This document shows positions 10,579-23,319 of a stretch of DNA of 64,000 bases, in pieces. Every line of letters begins with the position of its first letter. The first letter of the stretch is position 1. The position numbers and the translations under genes are program-made. The notes beneath the pieces are model-generated. The model saw only the letters and a program-made list of their open reading frames with translations. It was not told where the DNA came from and ran no database searches. The stretch comes from Rotaria macrura (Eukaryota > Rotifera > Eurotatoria > Philodinida > Philodinidae), in assembly GCA_900239685.1 (NCBI GenBank), contig OENT01000111.1:124001-188000 (forward strand). Direction: 5' to 3'.

Positions 10579-13536
10579 ATGGATGAAGAATATGATGTTA
10601 TTTTGTTGGGTACAGGTTTGAAGGTACATAACGGGTAGTACAAAATTGATCTTTTCTATTGTGACGACGATTCTATATCTAGGAATGTGTATTAGCCGGT
10701 TTACTTGGTGTCGCTGGAAAGAAAATTTTACATATGGATCGAAATAAATACTATGGTGGTGAATCAGCATCAATGACACCGTTAGAAGATGTAAGCGGAC
10801 TATTCTATATGGCTTTTCTTAGTCATAAGTGTTTGACAAATTTTTTTCCTTCATCATGATACTTTTTTTTAGCTTTATTCAAAATTTAATTTACCTTCAC
10901 CACCATCAGATACAGGTCGTGGTCGTGATTGGAATGTTGATTTGATACCGAAATTCCTCATGGCTAATGGTAAACGAAATAAAAACGCTATTGATATTGA
11001 TATTGATTCTTTCGAATTTCATTTTAAAGGTCTTCTTGTTAAATTATTAATTCATACGGGTGTTACACGCTATCTTGAATTTAAATGTATTGAAGGTAGT
11101 TATGTATACAAAGGTCAAAAAATTCATAAGGTACCAGCCGATGAACGAGAGGCACTTTCATCATGTATGCAAATAAACGATGATGTTACCTTGTGTAATA
11201 ACGTCCCTATCGTTTTTTTTATGTATAATTCTCTGCAGCATTGATGGGTCTTTTTGAAAAACGACGCTTTCGCAATTTACTTGTTTGGGTCAATGATTAT
11301 GACGAAAAAGATCCTAAAACATACAAGGATATTCTACCAAATACACGTACCATTGATGCATTCAAAAAATACGATCTCAGTCAAGACACAATTGATTTTA
11401 TTGGTCATGCTATAGCCCTTTACAGTGATGACGAGTAGATAAATATAATTAAAATAGTATTCTATTTGATAAAGCTTTCTTTTTCCTTTTTTTTGCATGT
11501 TTAGTTATTTAGAAAAACCTGTCATAGAGTCAATCCAAAGGATTAAACTTTATAGTGAATCTTTAGCACGCTATGGAAAATCACCGTATCTTTATCCACT
11601 CTATGGTCTTGGGGAATTACCACAAGGTTTTGCACGGTATGCTCTATTAGATCATTTCAAAATTCATTGTTGATTATGAAATTCTGGATTGAACACAGAA
11701 CAGAAAAAAGAAAAAATGGAAATGGAAATAGATAAATTTAATACAATAAGATAGGCAGAGAACATTTGGACTGTGACAGTCATTTTTCTAGATTTCTCTA
11801 TACTGAATTTTCTATTTTCATTCCAATATGATGAATGATTTGTTAACGCTTTTCAGTTAGCTATGAATACCTTCCCAAATTGTGTGTGATACGAAAAGAA
11901 AATTATTTAAAACGTGCTTTCAGATAAGTACAAATCATCTTAACAAGAAAATCCATGGAAATAGCTGAATAAGATGAAGAATTTTGTACTCTCTTTTCTT
12001 GAAAACGCAGAAAATCGCAATATCCATCTATTTCGAATGCATTCCTTTAGGGTGTTACTATCTCTACTTTCCAGATCTTCCACGAATAGATGTAATTGTG
12101 ATGGCTGTCATTTTTGTTCTAATTTCTTTGTATCGCCTCGAAATATTGTAAAGTGATTAGAATAGATAACCTCTTTTGTTATTATTTGTCATTCGAAAAG
12201 TGTTAAACTAACTTTCAGAAATACGGATTCGACTCCCTCAAATGCTACAGAATAATATTTTCTTTCTCGAAACCAACCTACTACTCATTAAAAGCAGTCA
12301 AGAAAAAGGTTTCAGTTTGATCGAATGTGTTTTATGTGTAAAAACAAGAGCACTTGTGCCCTTTGTTTTCTTTCTATAATGTCAGAAAATTAAAAGACAA
12401 TCTTTGATTAAAAGAATATAATCAATATATAGAAACCATATCAAATACTACAAATTCTATGCAGAGAACGAGTAATTTGAGTCACGAAACGGATGACATA
12501 TCCCATAGAGTATAGAGACATTCATTCGTCTACAAATTAAATTTTAATCGCAAAATCATGATATTTGTTCTTGTTTTAAAATGAATTGTAGAAATTTTTC
12601 CATTTTCTGACATGTTTTTTTGAGATAGAAAAATAGTAACCAGCTATCAAGAAGTTCTTTGAAGATTTCTGAACTAAAGCGTACAGTAAAAACTGATGTA
12701 TTTATCTGTTGACAATGTCGAATAAGTTTATTATATATTTTGTTAGACTTAGTGCCATTTACGGTGGAACATACATGCTTGATAAATCGGCTGATGAGAT
12801 TGTCTACGAAAATGGAGTTGTTGTTGGTGTGCGATCAGGTGATCAAACAGCTCGTTGTAAGGCTGTCATATGTGATCCATCATATGCGGCAGACAAGGTC
12901 AAAAAAGTTGGTCAAGTTATTCGAGCTATTTGTCTCTTGCGACATCCTGTTAATGTTGGATCGAATACATCGCCAGGTTCAATTCAAATAATTATACCTC
13001 AAAAGCAAGTTCAACGTCATCATGGTAAATGATGAGTGAAAAGTTTTGTGTTTATTGTTTTTCTTTCGAATAAAATTCAATTTATATATGTATTATTTAC
13101 TTTTAGATATTTATGTTTGTTGTATGGGTCAATCAAATATGGTTACACCAAAAGATTGGTATGTTGCATTAGTCAGTACAAAGGTTGAAACAAATGATCC
13201 AGAGAATGAAATTCGACCCGGTCTTGCTTTACTTGAACCGATCTATCAAAAATTCGTCAGTGTTAGTGACTTATATGAACCGATTGACGACGGAACAGCA
13301 AGCAAAGTAAATCAAAAACGATTTCCGGATTGATGCATGTAATGAAATCCGTTGTATTGTTATGATGTTTTTCTTTCTAGCTTTTTATTACAAGTTCATA
13401 TGATGCAACAACACATTTTGAATCAACATGCCTTGATATTCTTGATGTTTATCGTCGGTATATAGGTGAACCATTTGATTTTAGTAAAGTTACGCGTGGT
13501 TTAGATTCTGAAGACAGTCAAGATGGAGCACATTAA
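10579..13536 (+). CDS. GDI: Rab GDP-dissociation inhibitor
   Basis: Cytosolic protein that extracts prenylated GDP-bound Rab GTPases from membranes and recycles them. Exons 10579-10623, 10683-10790, 10873-10969, 11030-11164, 11239-11434, 11505-11636, 12747-13024, 13107-13306 and 13381-13536 give 448 residues in phase, the normal GDI length (about 445). Signatures: [20 protein letters not shown] (FAD-like fold), [38 protein letters not shown] (Rab-binding platform), and [20 protein letters not shown]. The last exon keeps [11 protein letters not shown]. The 60-nt intron 10970-11029 is in frame and stop-free, so unspliced RNA would encode a 20-residue insert. Intron 11637-12746 is 1.1 kb and appears empty. 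REP (Rab escort protein) is excluded by size and motif spacing. Confidence 0.96.
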
Positions 13537-15517
13537 GTTTTCTTTTATTCTGTTTGTATTGACAATAACTTCTTTTCGTTTTCTCTCTGTGTCGTTCTTT
13601 GCTTTCTTTCTCTTTTTCTTTTTTGAATCAATGTTATTATATGCATACATATTAGATCATATTTTAATTCGTGTGATTAGCATTCCATATAAGATTCTAA
13701 ATTTCTCCTTTTCTTATATCGATATGAATTTCTTATGGTTGCACAGAAATGCATTTGAATGAAGCACTTTTTTTCTATTATTCCAATTTTGTGAGAATTT
13801 ATATTTGTTAAGATACAAAAAAAAACACAAAGCATTAAGTCACATATTGTTCATCTTTTATCTGTAATCAATGTATTTGTCTGTTCAGTACGTTTGCTAA
13901 TGGAATAAAATTCGCTTAGATTGAAGAAAAAAGATTTTGTCTTGCATATGAAAACATTCTAGGTTAGTAATTTGGCATAATCTTACGGGAAACATCTCTT
14001 GCCTTATTACAATGATTGACGTTGCCAGGTATGTGTAAAACTACCGAAGTTGGTTTACATTTTATCGGATTGAGCTTTACATCGTCAATCATCTGTGATC
14101 GAAAAACGTCGAAAATAGTATCTACGCTGTTCAACTTAAGTAATTCTAAAAAAGGGTGACAGTAAAGACCAAAACCAACTACTCGACAAATCTTCTTTGA
14201 AGACTTCCCGGCAATCGTAGATATGAAAGATAACACTCATATGAATGATGTCTCATTCAAAATCTCTTGTATTCAAGATAATATTTTTTATCATTCAAAA
14301 ATGGAAATACTCTACATTCGAATGTTGGTCTGAACATTACTAAAACGGAAACAAAACAAAATAATTCTTCATTGATTCATTGTGTAGAAAATAAAAATAC
14401 ATTTTCAATGAGCTGTAACTATCTATTTAAAGAAATTATATCTATAAATGACACGATTCTCTGGAGTCTTTACGCATGATATAGAAATAGTTCAAGGAAA
14501 TACAAGTGTAAGTTTAGATTTAAATCATTAGATTTTTCGATAGCTCATTCATCTGAAAACTTTCATTAAACATAAATGTAATATGAGATGTGAATTTGAA
14601 TGCAAACTGCAGACAAATCACACTAGTCAATAGAAATGCTCCATTGTTTTTCATTTTCGAACTGCTGATGTCAATAGAGACATTTATTAAAAATATTTCA
14701 ACATTTGTCAACATAATTTATTTAAAACAGAAGCTTTATAATTAAATGAATTCTGTTTGATGAACACATTGTCAGTATAACATGTTACATTCGAAAAGAA
14801 ACAAAAATAAAACGATGAGAAAATAACTTTCTTTGTAATCAATGTCTTTGATTTCTGGTTGTTCGTTGTCCTACGAGCACCGATTGAAGAGACCATGCAG
14901 GGCGAGAAAAATATTCTCATTGTAGAACTAATAGAAAATCTTTACATCAAATGAAGCTGATCAGAACTCTGACTTGTTGTCGACTACTTGATTCCATAAT
15001 GTCAATGTTTTATGATGTTTTTCTCAAATGTGAATCAAATTTCATTTGAATATAGTCTAATCTAGATCGAAGTCCAAAAATCTTAAACTATTGCAACCAG
15101 TACGAAATAATATATAACAATACCAAAATTATGATTACTATAAAGGAAATTTTCGGTACCACTAAAACTTGATCCCACAAGTATTTTATTATAAAGTATC
15201 AAAAAAAAAACAAATAATATCAATTATACAACGCAAGTAGTTTAAAAAAAGTTATTTTTACGCAATCGCTAAAGACAAAAGAAAACTAATACGCCGACTA
15301 TCAGGAATACCGACATTCAAAATCATATATACATTCAATCATATGTTTGCTTTGTTTTTATGTCGAACTATGCCAACAGATTTTGCACGCTGACAACTAG
15401 TGATAAATGAGAAATGCAATAAACATCAAGAACACAAAATGAGATTGCTTGACAAATAAAATAGAAACAAATCAACAAATAATTCTGTGTTTGAATCTAT
15501 TGAGAAGATATTAGTTG
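13537..15517. other. Intergenic region between GDI and MAP3K (tail to tail)
   Basis: Nearly 2 kb between two converging genes. Apart from the small open frame at 13964-14236 (listed separately) I see only AT-rich non-coding sequence. There is no RNA gene or repeat array. Confidence 0.5.
13964..14236 (-). CDS. Orphan open frame or exon remnant, unknown
   Basis: About 90 codons without stop, with less biased composition than its surroundings. It encodes pieces such as KKICRVVGFGLYCHPFLELL and VVLHIPGNVNHCNKARDVSR. I do not recognise a family. There is no convincing ATG at its beginning, but an AG lies just upstream, so it could be a terminal exon or a relic of a larger gene or element. It stands alone, with no flanking exon in a matching frame. 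It may equally be a chance open frame. Confidence 0.25.
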   Translation of the reverse strand: MLSFISTIAGKSSKKICRVVGFGLYCHPFLELLKLNSVDTIFDVFRSQMIDDVKLNPIKCKPTSVVLHIPGNVNHCNKARDVSRKIMPNY

Positions 15518-18420
15518 TTATTCATGATGACAATGATGATACTGAATATTATCTAAGAAAGCATGACGCATAAGATCTAATGCTGTGGGCCGTTGATGAT
15601 AATCTTTTGTTAAACATGCATCAATAAATTCTCGTGCTACGTCTGATATGTTTTCTGGTAATTTATATCTGAAATTAGAAGCGATATTCATGAAATTGAT
15701 CCGATCATATCTTTATATTTATTTATTACTCGGGTTTCTCACATGTAGCTATATGAAATATAGCTGCAATCGGTTGTAAATTTTGCCATGGAGGACCAGT
15801 AGTTAACACTAAAAGTATAGAATGTGTAACGATGGAAATTGATTTCATTTTCACTTACTTTCGACTGTTGTACAACCGAGACTCCTTAAAGCAATAAGCA
15901 AATGCAAAATAGTCTTCATGAATCTGGTTATTCGTTTTGAATTTCTTACCAAATATCTGCTTTACGTCCAAAAATACTACCTCGTATTATTTCTGGTGCT
16001 GTCCAATGAGCTGTACCTATACAAAGAAAAAAGACGATGGAATCAAGTGAGATTTAATCGAAGAAAATGATGCAAAGCATTTCATTGAAAATTTCACTTG
16101 TTTTGACGGCAAATCCGTCTAATAATAGTCAAAAGAGTTCTATGCTTCTCTCTACTAGAATGCAGAATCTACCTGTATGATACAACCATTTGTATAATCA
16201 GAAGTATTTTTATTACACGTAACAGTAATAGTTTTTTATTTCAATAAAGTGAATCATTTTCTTCGACTCATATTTCACATAATGTTCACACGACGATACA
16301 CGAAATAAAAGACTAGATACTACGATGCTATCGATCATTGCAAATCGAATATTAACATCCGACTAGGAACTCAATAAACTAATTGACACTCCTACATCAT
16401 CTGCCGTCACCTCAAAAATCATCTGAAATCTTTAAGTAAATCTTACCAATCGTTCCAGAATCTGGCTGATTTTGATTGGTAATAGCGATAAGTCGTCGTG
16501 ATGTGCCAAAATCACTTAGCTTTATATTGCCTGAGATATCTCGTAAGATATTCGCACCTTAGATTACAATTTAAAAATAAATTCACAATATTGTTCTATT
16601 TCTATTTTATAACGGATATTTACATTTTATATCACGATGAACAAAATGGTTTTTATGTAAATAAACAAGACCATCAAGTATTTGTCTTGTATATTTCCGG
16701 GTTAATTGCTCGGTTAATGCACCGTAATTTGATATTTGTTCACGCACAGATCCACCAGCCATAAACTCCATAAATATTTGTAAATAATCATCTGTTCGTA
16801 AAGCACCATGGTATCGAACAATACGCTCATGTTCAAGTTGCTTATAAATATTAATTTCACATTCAAGTATTTTCACCTCCTATTCATATGAATAGAAAAA
16901 TAATAACTGTTCTTTTTTCTTATCTAATTTAAAAATACATTTGACATACTTGTGCGATTTCTAAATTGAGTCCACGAATAGAAATTTGTTTAATTGCCAG
17001 TTCGCTGCCTGTATCAACATCATAGCAAAGATAAACTTTACCAAAGGCTCCTAAAAAGGAACTCGAGACATTATATTTGTCATTGAAATAGTGTTTACAT
17101 TTGAATTCTACTGATACATCTATAGAGTCACATCAAATGAATTATTTTTTTTATATAGAAAATTTGCTTTTTCATCTGGTTTAACTGTACATAGTAATTG
17201 TCATTTAAATAGAATCGAATCATAATAAATGAAATGAATGACTTGCAGTCATTACAAATATCATCCATGCGATGAGTTTAATTCATTGAAATACTAGTTT
17301 CTACTATGTTATTCGTTTCAATCTTTACCTTGTCCTAATTGTCGTCCTAATTTCCAGTTAGTAGGTGTTTGTGGAGCTAGAACAGGAACAAGACTCATAT
17401 TTAGTTTACTCTCTTTCTTTTTTTCCATATACTACGGAATTACATTTAGATTGGTGACCAAAGCAAGAACATTGTATACGCAGGGATTCACTTGAATTTG
17501 CTCGACATGAACTAATATTTGAATTAACTAAGCTACTGCCGCTTGCATTTGATGATGATGGTGTCAAACGAACATTGGACGTATCTAAGAATAAAATAGT
17601 AATACACTTATACATTAAAATAAATATAAGAAAGAAAAAAAACTAAGATTCACTTCGAAAATGCCGTCTTGAACTCTGTTCACTTCCGCTGGAGTCTCTA
17701 CTAGCAACTGATGAACCACCACTTGAATATGTATCATCGCCCTATTACAAATAATTAATATCCTGTCGATTAGAAAGAAAATATAAGACGAAACGTACCG
17801 ATTCTGGTATGAAGAATCCTCCATCTTTTGATATTGTTGTTTGACTTGTTGTATTCGTTTTTGTACGACGTTTTTGCTGTGTAATCGTACCTGGCGGTGG
17901 TGAATCAAGACTAATATCATCATGTTCAGGAAGTTGTGCATCATCGGATATTGAACCTGAATCGTCATGATTATGAGTCGATACGGTTCGCGATAAAGGA
18001 GGAGATTTTTTTCTTGTTAATAGAAAACAAATTTTATTTGAACCACTTGCTTCAGTTATGGCAAGTACTTTATTTAAATCTTCATCATTTGTTATTGGTA
18101 AACGTAAGGCATCATCTCGTGAGAATAAACATCTTATCAGATCAATCGATGTTAATGTGCGATAACCAAATAAATTTTGAATGGATTTCAATAAATCAGA
18201 ATAAGTAAACGGTTTTGACAAACAGCATGCTCGTACCTGACCATCTAGTTCAAACTTGAGCGTCTAAAATTAGATGTTTGTTTTTTTTCTTCGCATTTAA
18301 AAAAAAATCAGGATAAACTATTGTTGAAATTACTTTTGTTTGTTCTTGTGGCTTTTTACGTTGAATTGCTTGTTGAAGATTAGCTTGGATTGTTGCCAAT
18401 ATATCAGATCTATCTGTCAT
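15518..18420 (-). CDS. MAP3K: MEKK2/MEKK3-type MAP kinase kinase kinase with PB1 domain
   Basis: Serine/threonine kinase that activates MAP2Ks; the MEKK2/3 PB1 domain pairs with MEK5. Twelve coding exons (18420-18334, 18263-17799, 17741-17654, 17584-17480, 17376-17329, 17050-16950, 16879-16624, 16557-16447, 16016-15950, 15884-15859, 15808-15730, 15668-15518) join in phase to 527 residues. PB1 covers about residues 30-110. A Ser-rich linker leads to the kinase at ~256-520: [52 protein letters not shown] and CTTVEMLTTGPPW. All catalytic residues are present. Cys replaces the usual Gly in HRDIKGAN. Exon 10 is a 26-nt micro-exon. The protein is shorter than vertebrate MEKK2/3 (~620), mainly in the linker. 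MEKK2 and MEKK3 cannot be separated here. Confidence 0.92.
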
Positions 18421-21400
18421 TATGAATAATGATTATTTCATATCATAATTGTCATACTAGTTATCTGGAAAAGTGTACAATAAAATATATTAACGAACTT
18501 GATAAACTCAAAGTTCGATCAAAAGTAAATGAAGAGAAAAAATTGTAATTAGGAAGACCTAACTTTGCAGCTGTTGATAGTAGAGAAAAAAAATTTTAGT
18601 TTGCAAGCTGATGCGAAAATAGGAGAGAGAGACCAAAGCTAGAAAAAACCGGCATCGACTATGTCTGTGTTTCATAGTCAATCAATCGAACAGAGAGAAA
18701 AAAAACATACTTTCTTCAATCAACATTCAAATCTGAATACAAAAAGAATCTGTTTTTTCATTGAGTCACAAATAGAAAACGAAAACGAAAGTGTCAAGCT
18801 CTACACGCCGAAATGTCGTTGTTATTGTCGGCGACTTAACAAAAAAAGTACATAAGGAAGACAATAGAACGAAAAAAAGACGCAAACAAAAGAATACTAT
18901 CACATAAATTTCGTTTTTCATGCTCTTCTCATTTGCTAGTGTCAATAAATCATTCACTCGTCAAACTATAGAAAATAAACTAATATTTTGCAAGTATGTT
19001 TGGCTGAAAATTTAAAATACAAAACAGCTAGGAAAAGATTTCGAAATTCATCGAATAAAATGTGAATTCTTTACCGAACAAAGCGATAATAACTACCAAC
19101 CCTCGATGTTGATTTTTGATTGAAGATCGAATGTCCCCATTATTAAATATTCGTTTGTCTGGTACGCTTAAACTTTTGTCTTTGCTTTTAATGTTTGAAC
19201 GATAAAAATAACAGTAAAGGAAAATATTTCTTCAACAGAGGAGAGAAGAGAGAAAAAAAATGATAGAGTACCTGAGTGAATTACATTAAAAAAAATTGAA
19301 GAATCACAATCCAGCCTGTGAGCAACATACCCAATGTATTGATGCGTAATATTTAATTTTTAATTATTTTCTTCTACTGTTTCAACATTTTCAAATGCAA
19401 TCGTTGAGTTTTGAACTACAATATTTCTTAAATTTAAAGTTAATACATTTAGTTTTTCATCGACTATATCCATTAGAGCAACATACACATAGGTAGATTT
19501 TTACTGGCAGACTGTCAATAATTGCAGTGTTTTCCACTCTACCAAACCAAACAGACTCTAGAGCTGTATTTTGTTTTCATCCAGATGAATACAGAAGATC
19601 ATAATTATTTCGTTGAAGTATCATTATCAACTTTGCTAATGTATATTTCTATAGTTTACAGTGTTACAGATAGCTGTATTAGATCCATATGTGACATTTA
19701 ATGACCGTTCTTTTTGCTCTATAAAGTCTAGCTTGTTTGTACTCTCTCACCACCAATATAAAGACTTGCCCTTCTTTTTTTTTAGTGCGATAGAATGACA
19801 GCAAGAGTTACGTCGGCTTCAATAGAAAAGGTTCTTGTTGATACTCATTTAATTTAGGAAAAAAATATTGCTCAAAATATAATCTAAAGTATTTTTCTAC
19901 AGGGAAAAGAAGAATGAATTTCATTGACTGTAACACGTTAGCATTGTTCTAGTGCTTTATCGTACGACTACTCAGCAACGGGCCACTTTGCATGTACAAA
20001 ACCTGGGATGTTCGATATTGTTAGGCGAAAATTCTTCAGAATAAACAGTCGTCTTTTTCATATACAACATAACTTTGATGATTATTATTAGTCATAAAAA
20101 TAGATAAGTCGTAATGTAAGAACAAGTGAATACTCTTGAATGCTTTTCACTTAAAAGTAGTTGGCTTGATCTACTCTCAGCGAGTATTGATTAGAACGAG
20201 TAAAGTAATTACTTGTACGAATGCAGCTAAATAAAAATAGTACATTTGTCGAACATGAGAACAACTAGTTACTATAGAATTTTCGTAAATTCTAGAAGAC
20301 TTCTTATAATTTTGTGAGATCTCAAGAGACTACTCAAAATTTTATGGTTCTTCAAAAGACTTCCTAGGATTTCTGAGAGCTTTAAAATCAAATTCTCTAT
20401 TTTATCTCTTCAAAAAGAATTGAAACGAGCTAGATAGAACATTATTTGTATTATTTAGTTCTTACTCACGACTCAGATTATTTTTTTAATATCATAGCTA
20501 ATATTTTTGAAGAAAATCCATCATCAAATAGAAGCTCAACAAGGAAACTTCGAATACAATATCACTAGAGGAATCTATGTCGTTTATGAATAGAAAAAAA
20601 TGTTTCTGTTATTACTGTCAATACGACTAGTTGAACAGGTCGAAGTCTGAAATTTTTTTCTGTTTCTCTATGTAGTAATAGTTATAATTAGTCATAGTCA
20701 TCACGAGTGTCATGTTGAAATATTTCTTTGAAATTAAGAGAACGATATGAATTCGAATCTTGAATTCCATAAACTTTATCTTTCACTTTATTTAATTTAA
20801 CATCTAGTATTAATTCATTTAGTGTTACTAGTAATTGCTTTTTTTCGAAGGAATATTAACAATCAATTAATCGATTAGCATCCACCAGGGATTAGAGAGT
20901 CCAACAAAATCCTAGTGAAAGACTAGTCTTCACAAGTATGCTCTTCGTGTAAATAACAGTACGATACCTATTTATTTGTCTATGGAAGCTGATATTATTA
21001 GAGGATATATACGCTTGATTGTATACGAAACACCGTACATAGATGAAAATAATTTTCGAGTGATTCTATTCTATCCTTCAATGTTGTTGCCATATGATGG
21101 ATACCAGTAAGTACTCATTTATATAACTATTAAAATGTTGACTTATATCTGAAGGTTTTCATAGGCGAGTGCATTGGATAGAGTCAAAATCAAATGTTTT
21201 GAATCATCCTATGAGTTTTCTTCGACGAACTGTACTCAATTTACTGAAGACTTCAATACTAATTTTCTCTCGGTTGAAAATTTTCATGTTTCGGCTCTTC
21301 AATGAATAGACTAAGGCTCTTTGAAAACATTGCACATGTCTTCACTCGCTCTGATGAATCCATCGATTTTACTTTTACTTCGAAAGGGCCTTAACAGTCT

Positions 21401-21660
21401 ATTTCGAGAAGGTTTTGATTTTCTGAGAACTTTCAGCTGAGGAGTTTTGTTGAAAATTTCAATTCCTACAGTACAAAAATGTTGTTGACGTTTTTTAGAA
21501 TTCCTGTCTAGCAATCATTATCTGAATTTTTGTACGCCACGTGAGATCCGTTACACGCTAAATACTCTATTAGTTTTTGAATAAAATAAGCTTTAAACAA
21601 AAGAATCCGATTGAAAACAAAAGGAAAATGTTTATTCAATGAAATGCTTGGTGTTTATTT
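18421..21660. other. 3.2 kb intergenic region with degenerate short repeats
   Basis: No exon or RNA gene recognised. It holds the MAP3K upstream region, poly-A/T runs and a degenerate ~30-bp repeat near 20.3 kb (listed separately). Open frames here, for example 21311-21514 minus, are short and basic, with no family signal. Confidence 0.5.
20292..20385. repeat. Degenerate ~30-bp tandem repeat (about three units)
   Basis: Three successive units share a core of the type AGACTtC..A.ATTTt.TGaG, starting near 20297, 20328 and 20358, with several mismatches each. It does not encode anything visible. It could be an old minisatellite. Confidence 0.4.
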
Positions 21661-23319
21661 TCATAGGAAATCGTCATCGACTTTGATTAGTTGTTGTCCA
21701 CTTAGATTCTGTCGTAGTGCTCTTCGATTATGCTTTTCTTCTTCGACTATAGGTTCAATATAACTTGGATTCGGTATTTGTTGAGCTCGTTGTGTAGGCA
21801 TTTCTGTTGACGAGAATTCATAACGTGATGGATCAATGTGCTTTTCATAATCTTCACTCTGACGACGTCCAAAATAATTGTCACTTTTACGTCGAAGAAA
21901 TGTGGACAATTTTGGTTTAGCGAGAAAACCAGTTCGAAATTCATCACCGAGTGTAGTAGGTTGTTTCATGATACTGGCGGTGGTAGTAGCTGTTGTAGTA
22001 TTACTACTGATAGGAATAACTGCCGCAAGTTTTCGATCATGAATCGATGATTTACGTCTTGCTGGTGGATTGTCGTTTTGGCGTTGTTCTAGAAACAAGA
22101 TATGGATACGCCTAATTTAACTATTAATCAATCGAATGAAAAAATTACTTTCAAGTGCTACTTTAGCATATTTTTCTTCAACTAATTTATTCCATCGATC
22201 TTCTAATAGATCGTGTGGTATTTGCTTTTTCAAATTACGTATAATACTCTTCGTCATAAAGAAGTCAATGCAGAAAAGAGCATTAAAACACATAAATATT
22301 CCCATGATTGTACCAAATACAGCTGCTAGTACAACGGCAATACGATAATCAGAATATGTGATACCATGAAAACAAGTTTCTTCCAAATATGGATTCACGT
22401 TGGTATTTGGATATGAAATATGTAATGCAACAATAGGTGCCCCAATAAAAACTGAACGTGGCACTTGTGTTCCGTTAGCAATGAATAAGAAAGAATTATT
22501 ATTGTCATTTGTTGTACTTCCAGATTCAAAATATAGACCCTGATCAACAGCGAACAAGATTTTATTATAGCCTGCATGTGTGTTCATAAGACTAAAAGTT
22601 GTCGGACATCCATTGGAATCGAAAATAGTTTGATAAATACCGGTATTCTGATCAAGAACATAGACATTCAGATTTCCAGATTGTGTATCAACTGTAATCG
22701 CACAAAGTTTGTTTAAGCGTGCTTGTGCTTGACAACAAGAGAGATTGTTTGTATCGAAATTGATACACGAATAAAGTGTTGTATCAGATATAATATATAA
22801 TCGATTTGTGGCAACAGCATAATAGACTGACCGAACTATGTTTGTTATATTAGAGGCTATTGGTATGGGCATTTGCATTAAACCACTCATAGAAAACAAT
22901 CGTACAGCATAATTTTGATCTGTAAGAAAAAAACGTCGATTGGCAACATCCGATGTAAATGTCACAAAATTATTTATGTAAGAAGTATTAAATGTAATAG
23001 GAAGTAAATAAGTATTTGAATCAAGTTGTTGAATAGATGCTAACTGGCATATATAAATAGGACCTGTCGTTGCATTTGTAAAAAGAATATAAAGATCACG
23101 TGGTATTGGATCATATATAGTATTTACAATAGTCATATTATTCGTTGCTGTAAAAATAGTACTCAAACTATCGTCACCGCCATATTCCGATGGTTGCATT
23201 ACAAATACATTGGTTGTGGTAGAAATAATAACAGCTCCAACAGGTATTGGATTGTATGAACATTTAACTTTTGTCAATACGACGATAAAAATAAATCGGA
23301 GAAATAAGAAACGATGCAT
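21661..23319 (-). CDS. Unrecognised type I single-pass membrane protein
   Basis: Two exons (23319-22149 and 22088-21661) join in phase to 532 residues. The N-terminus MHRFLFLRFIFIVVLTKVKC is a clear signal peptide. The next ~310 residues are β-rich with many N-glycosylation sequons (NMT, NATT, NTS, NITN) and paired cysteines. Repeated short stretches such as GNLNVYVLDQNTGIYQ recall β-propeller blades. One strongly hydrophobic segment follows (IAVVLAAVFGTIMGIFMCFN), then a basic cytoplasmic tail of ~180 residues with FLRRKSDNYFGRRQSED and an acidic end. I recognise no family. The layout suggests a cell-surface receptor or adhesion protein; a function cannot be given. The ATG is the only one that yields the signal peptide. 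Confidence 0.75.

Noticed and set aside
17615..17968. 117-codon minus-strand frame inside the MAP3K
   Set aside because: Runs across a real intron in a different frame from the PB1-kinase product.
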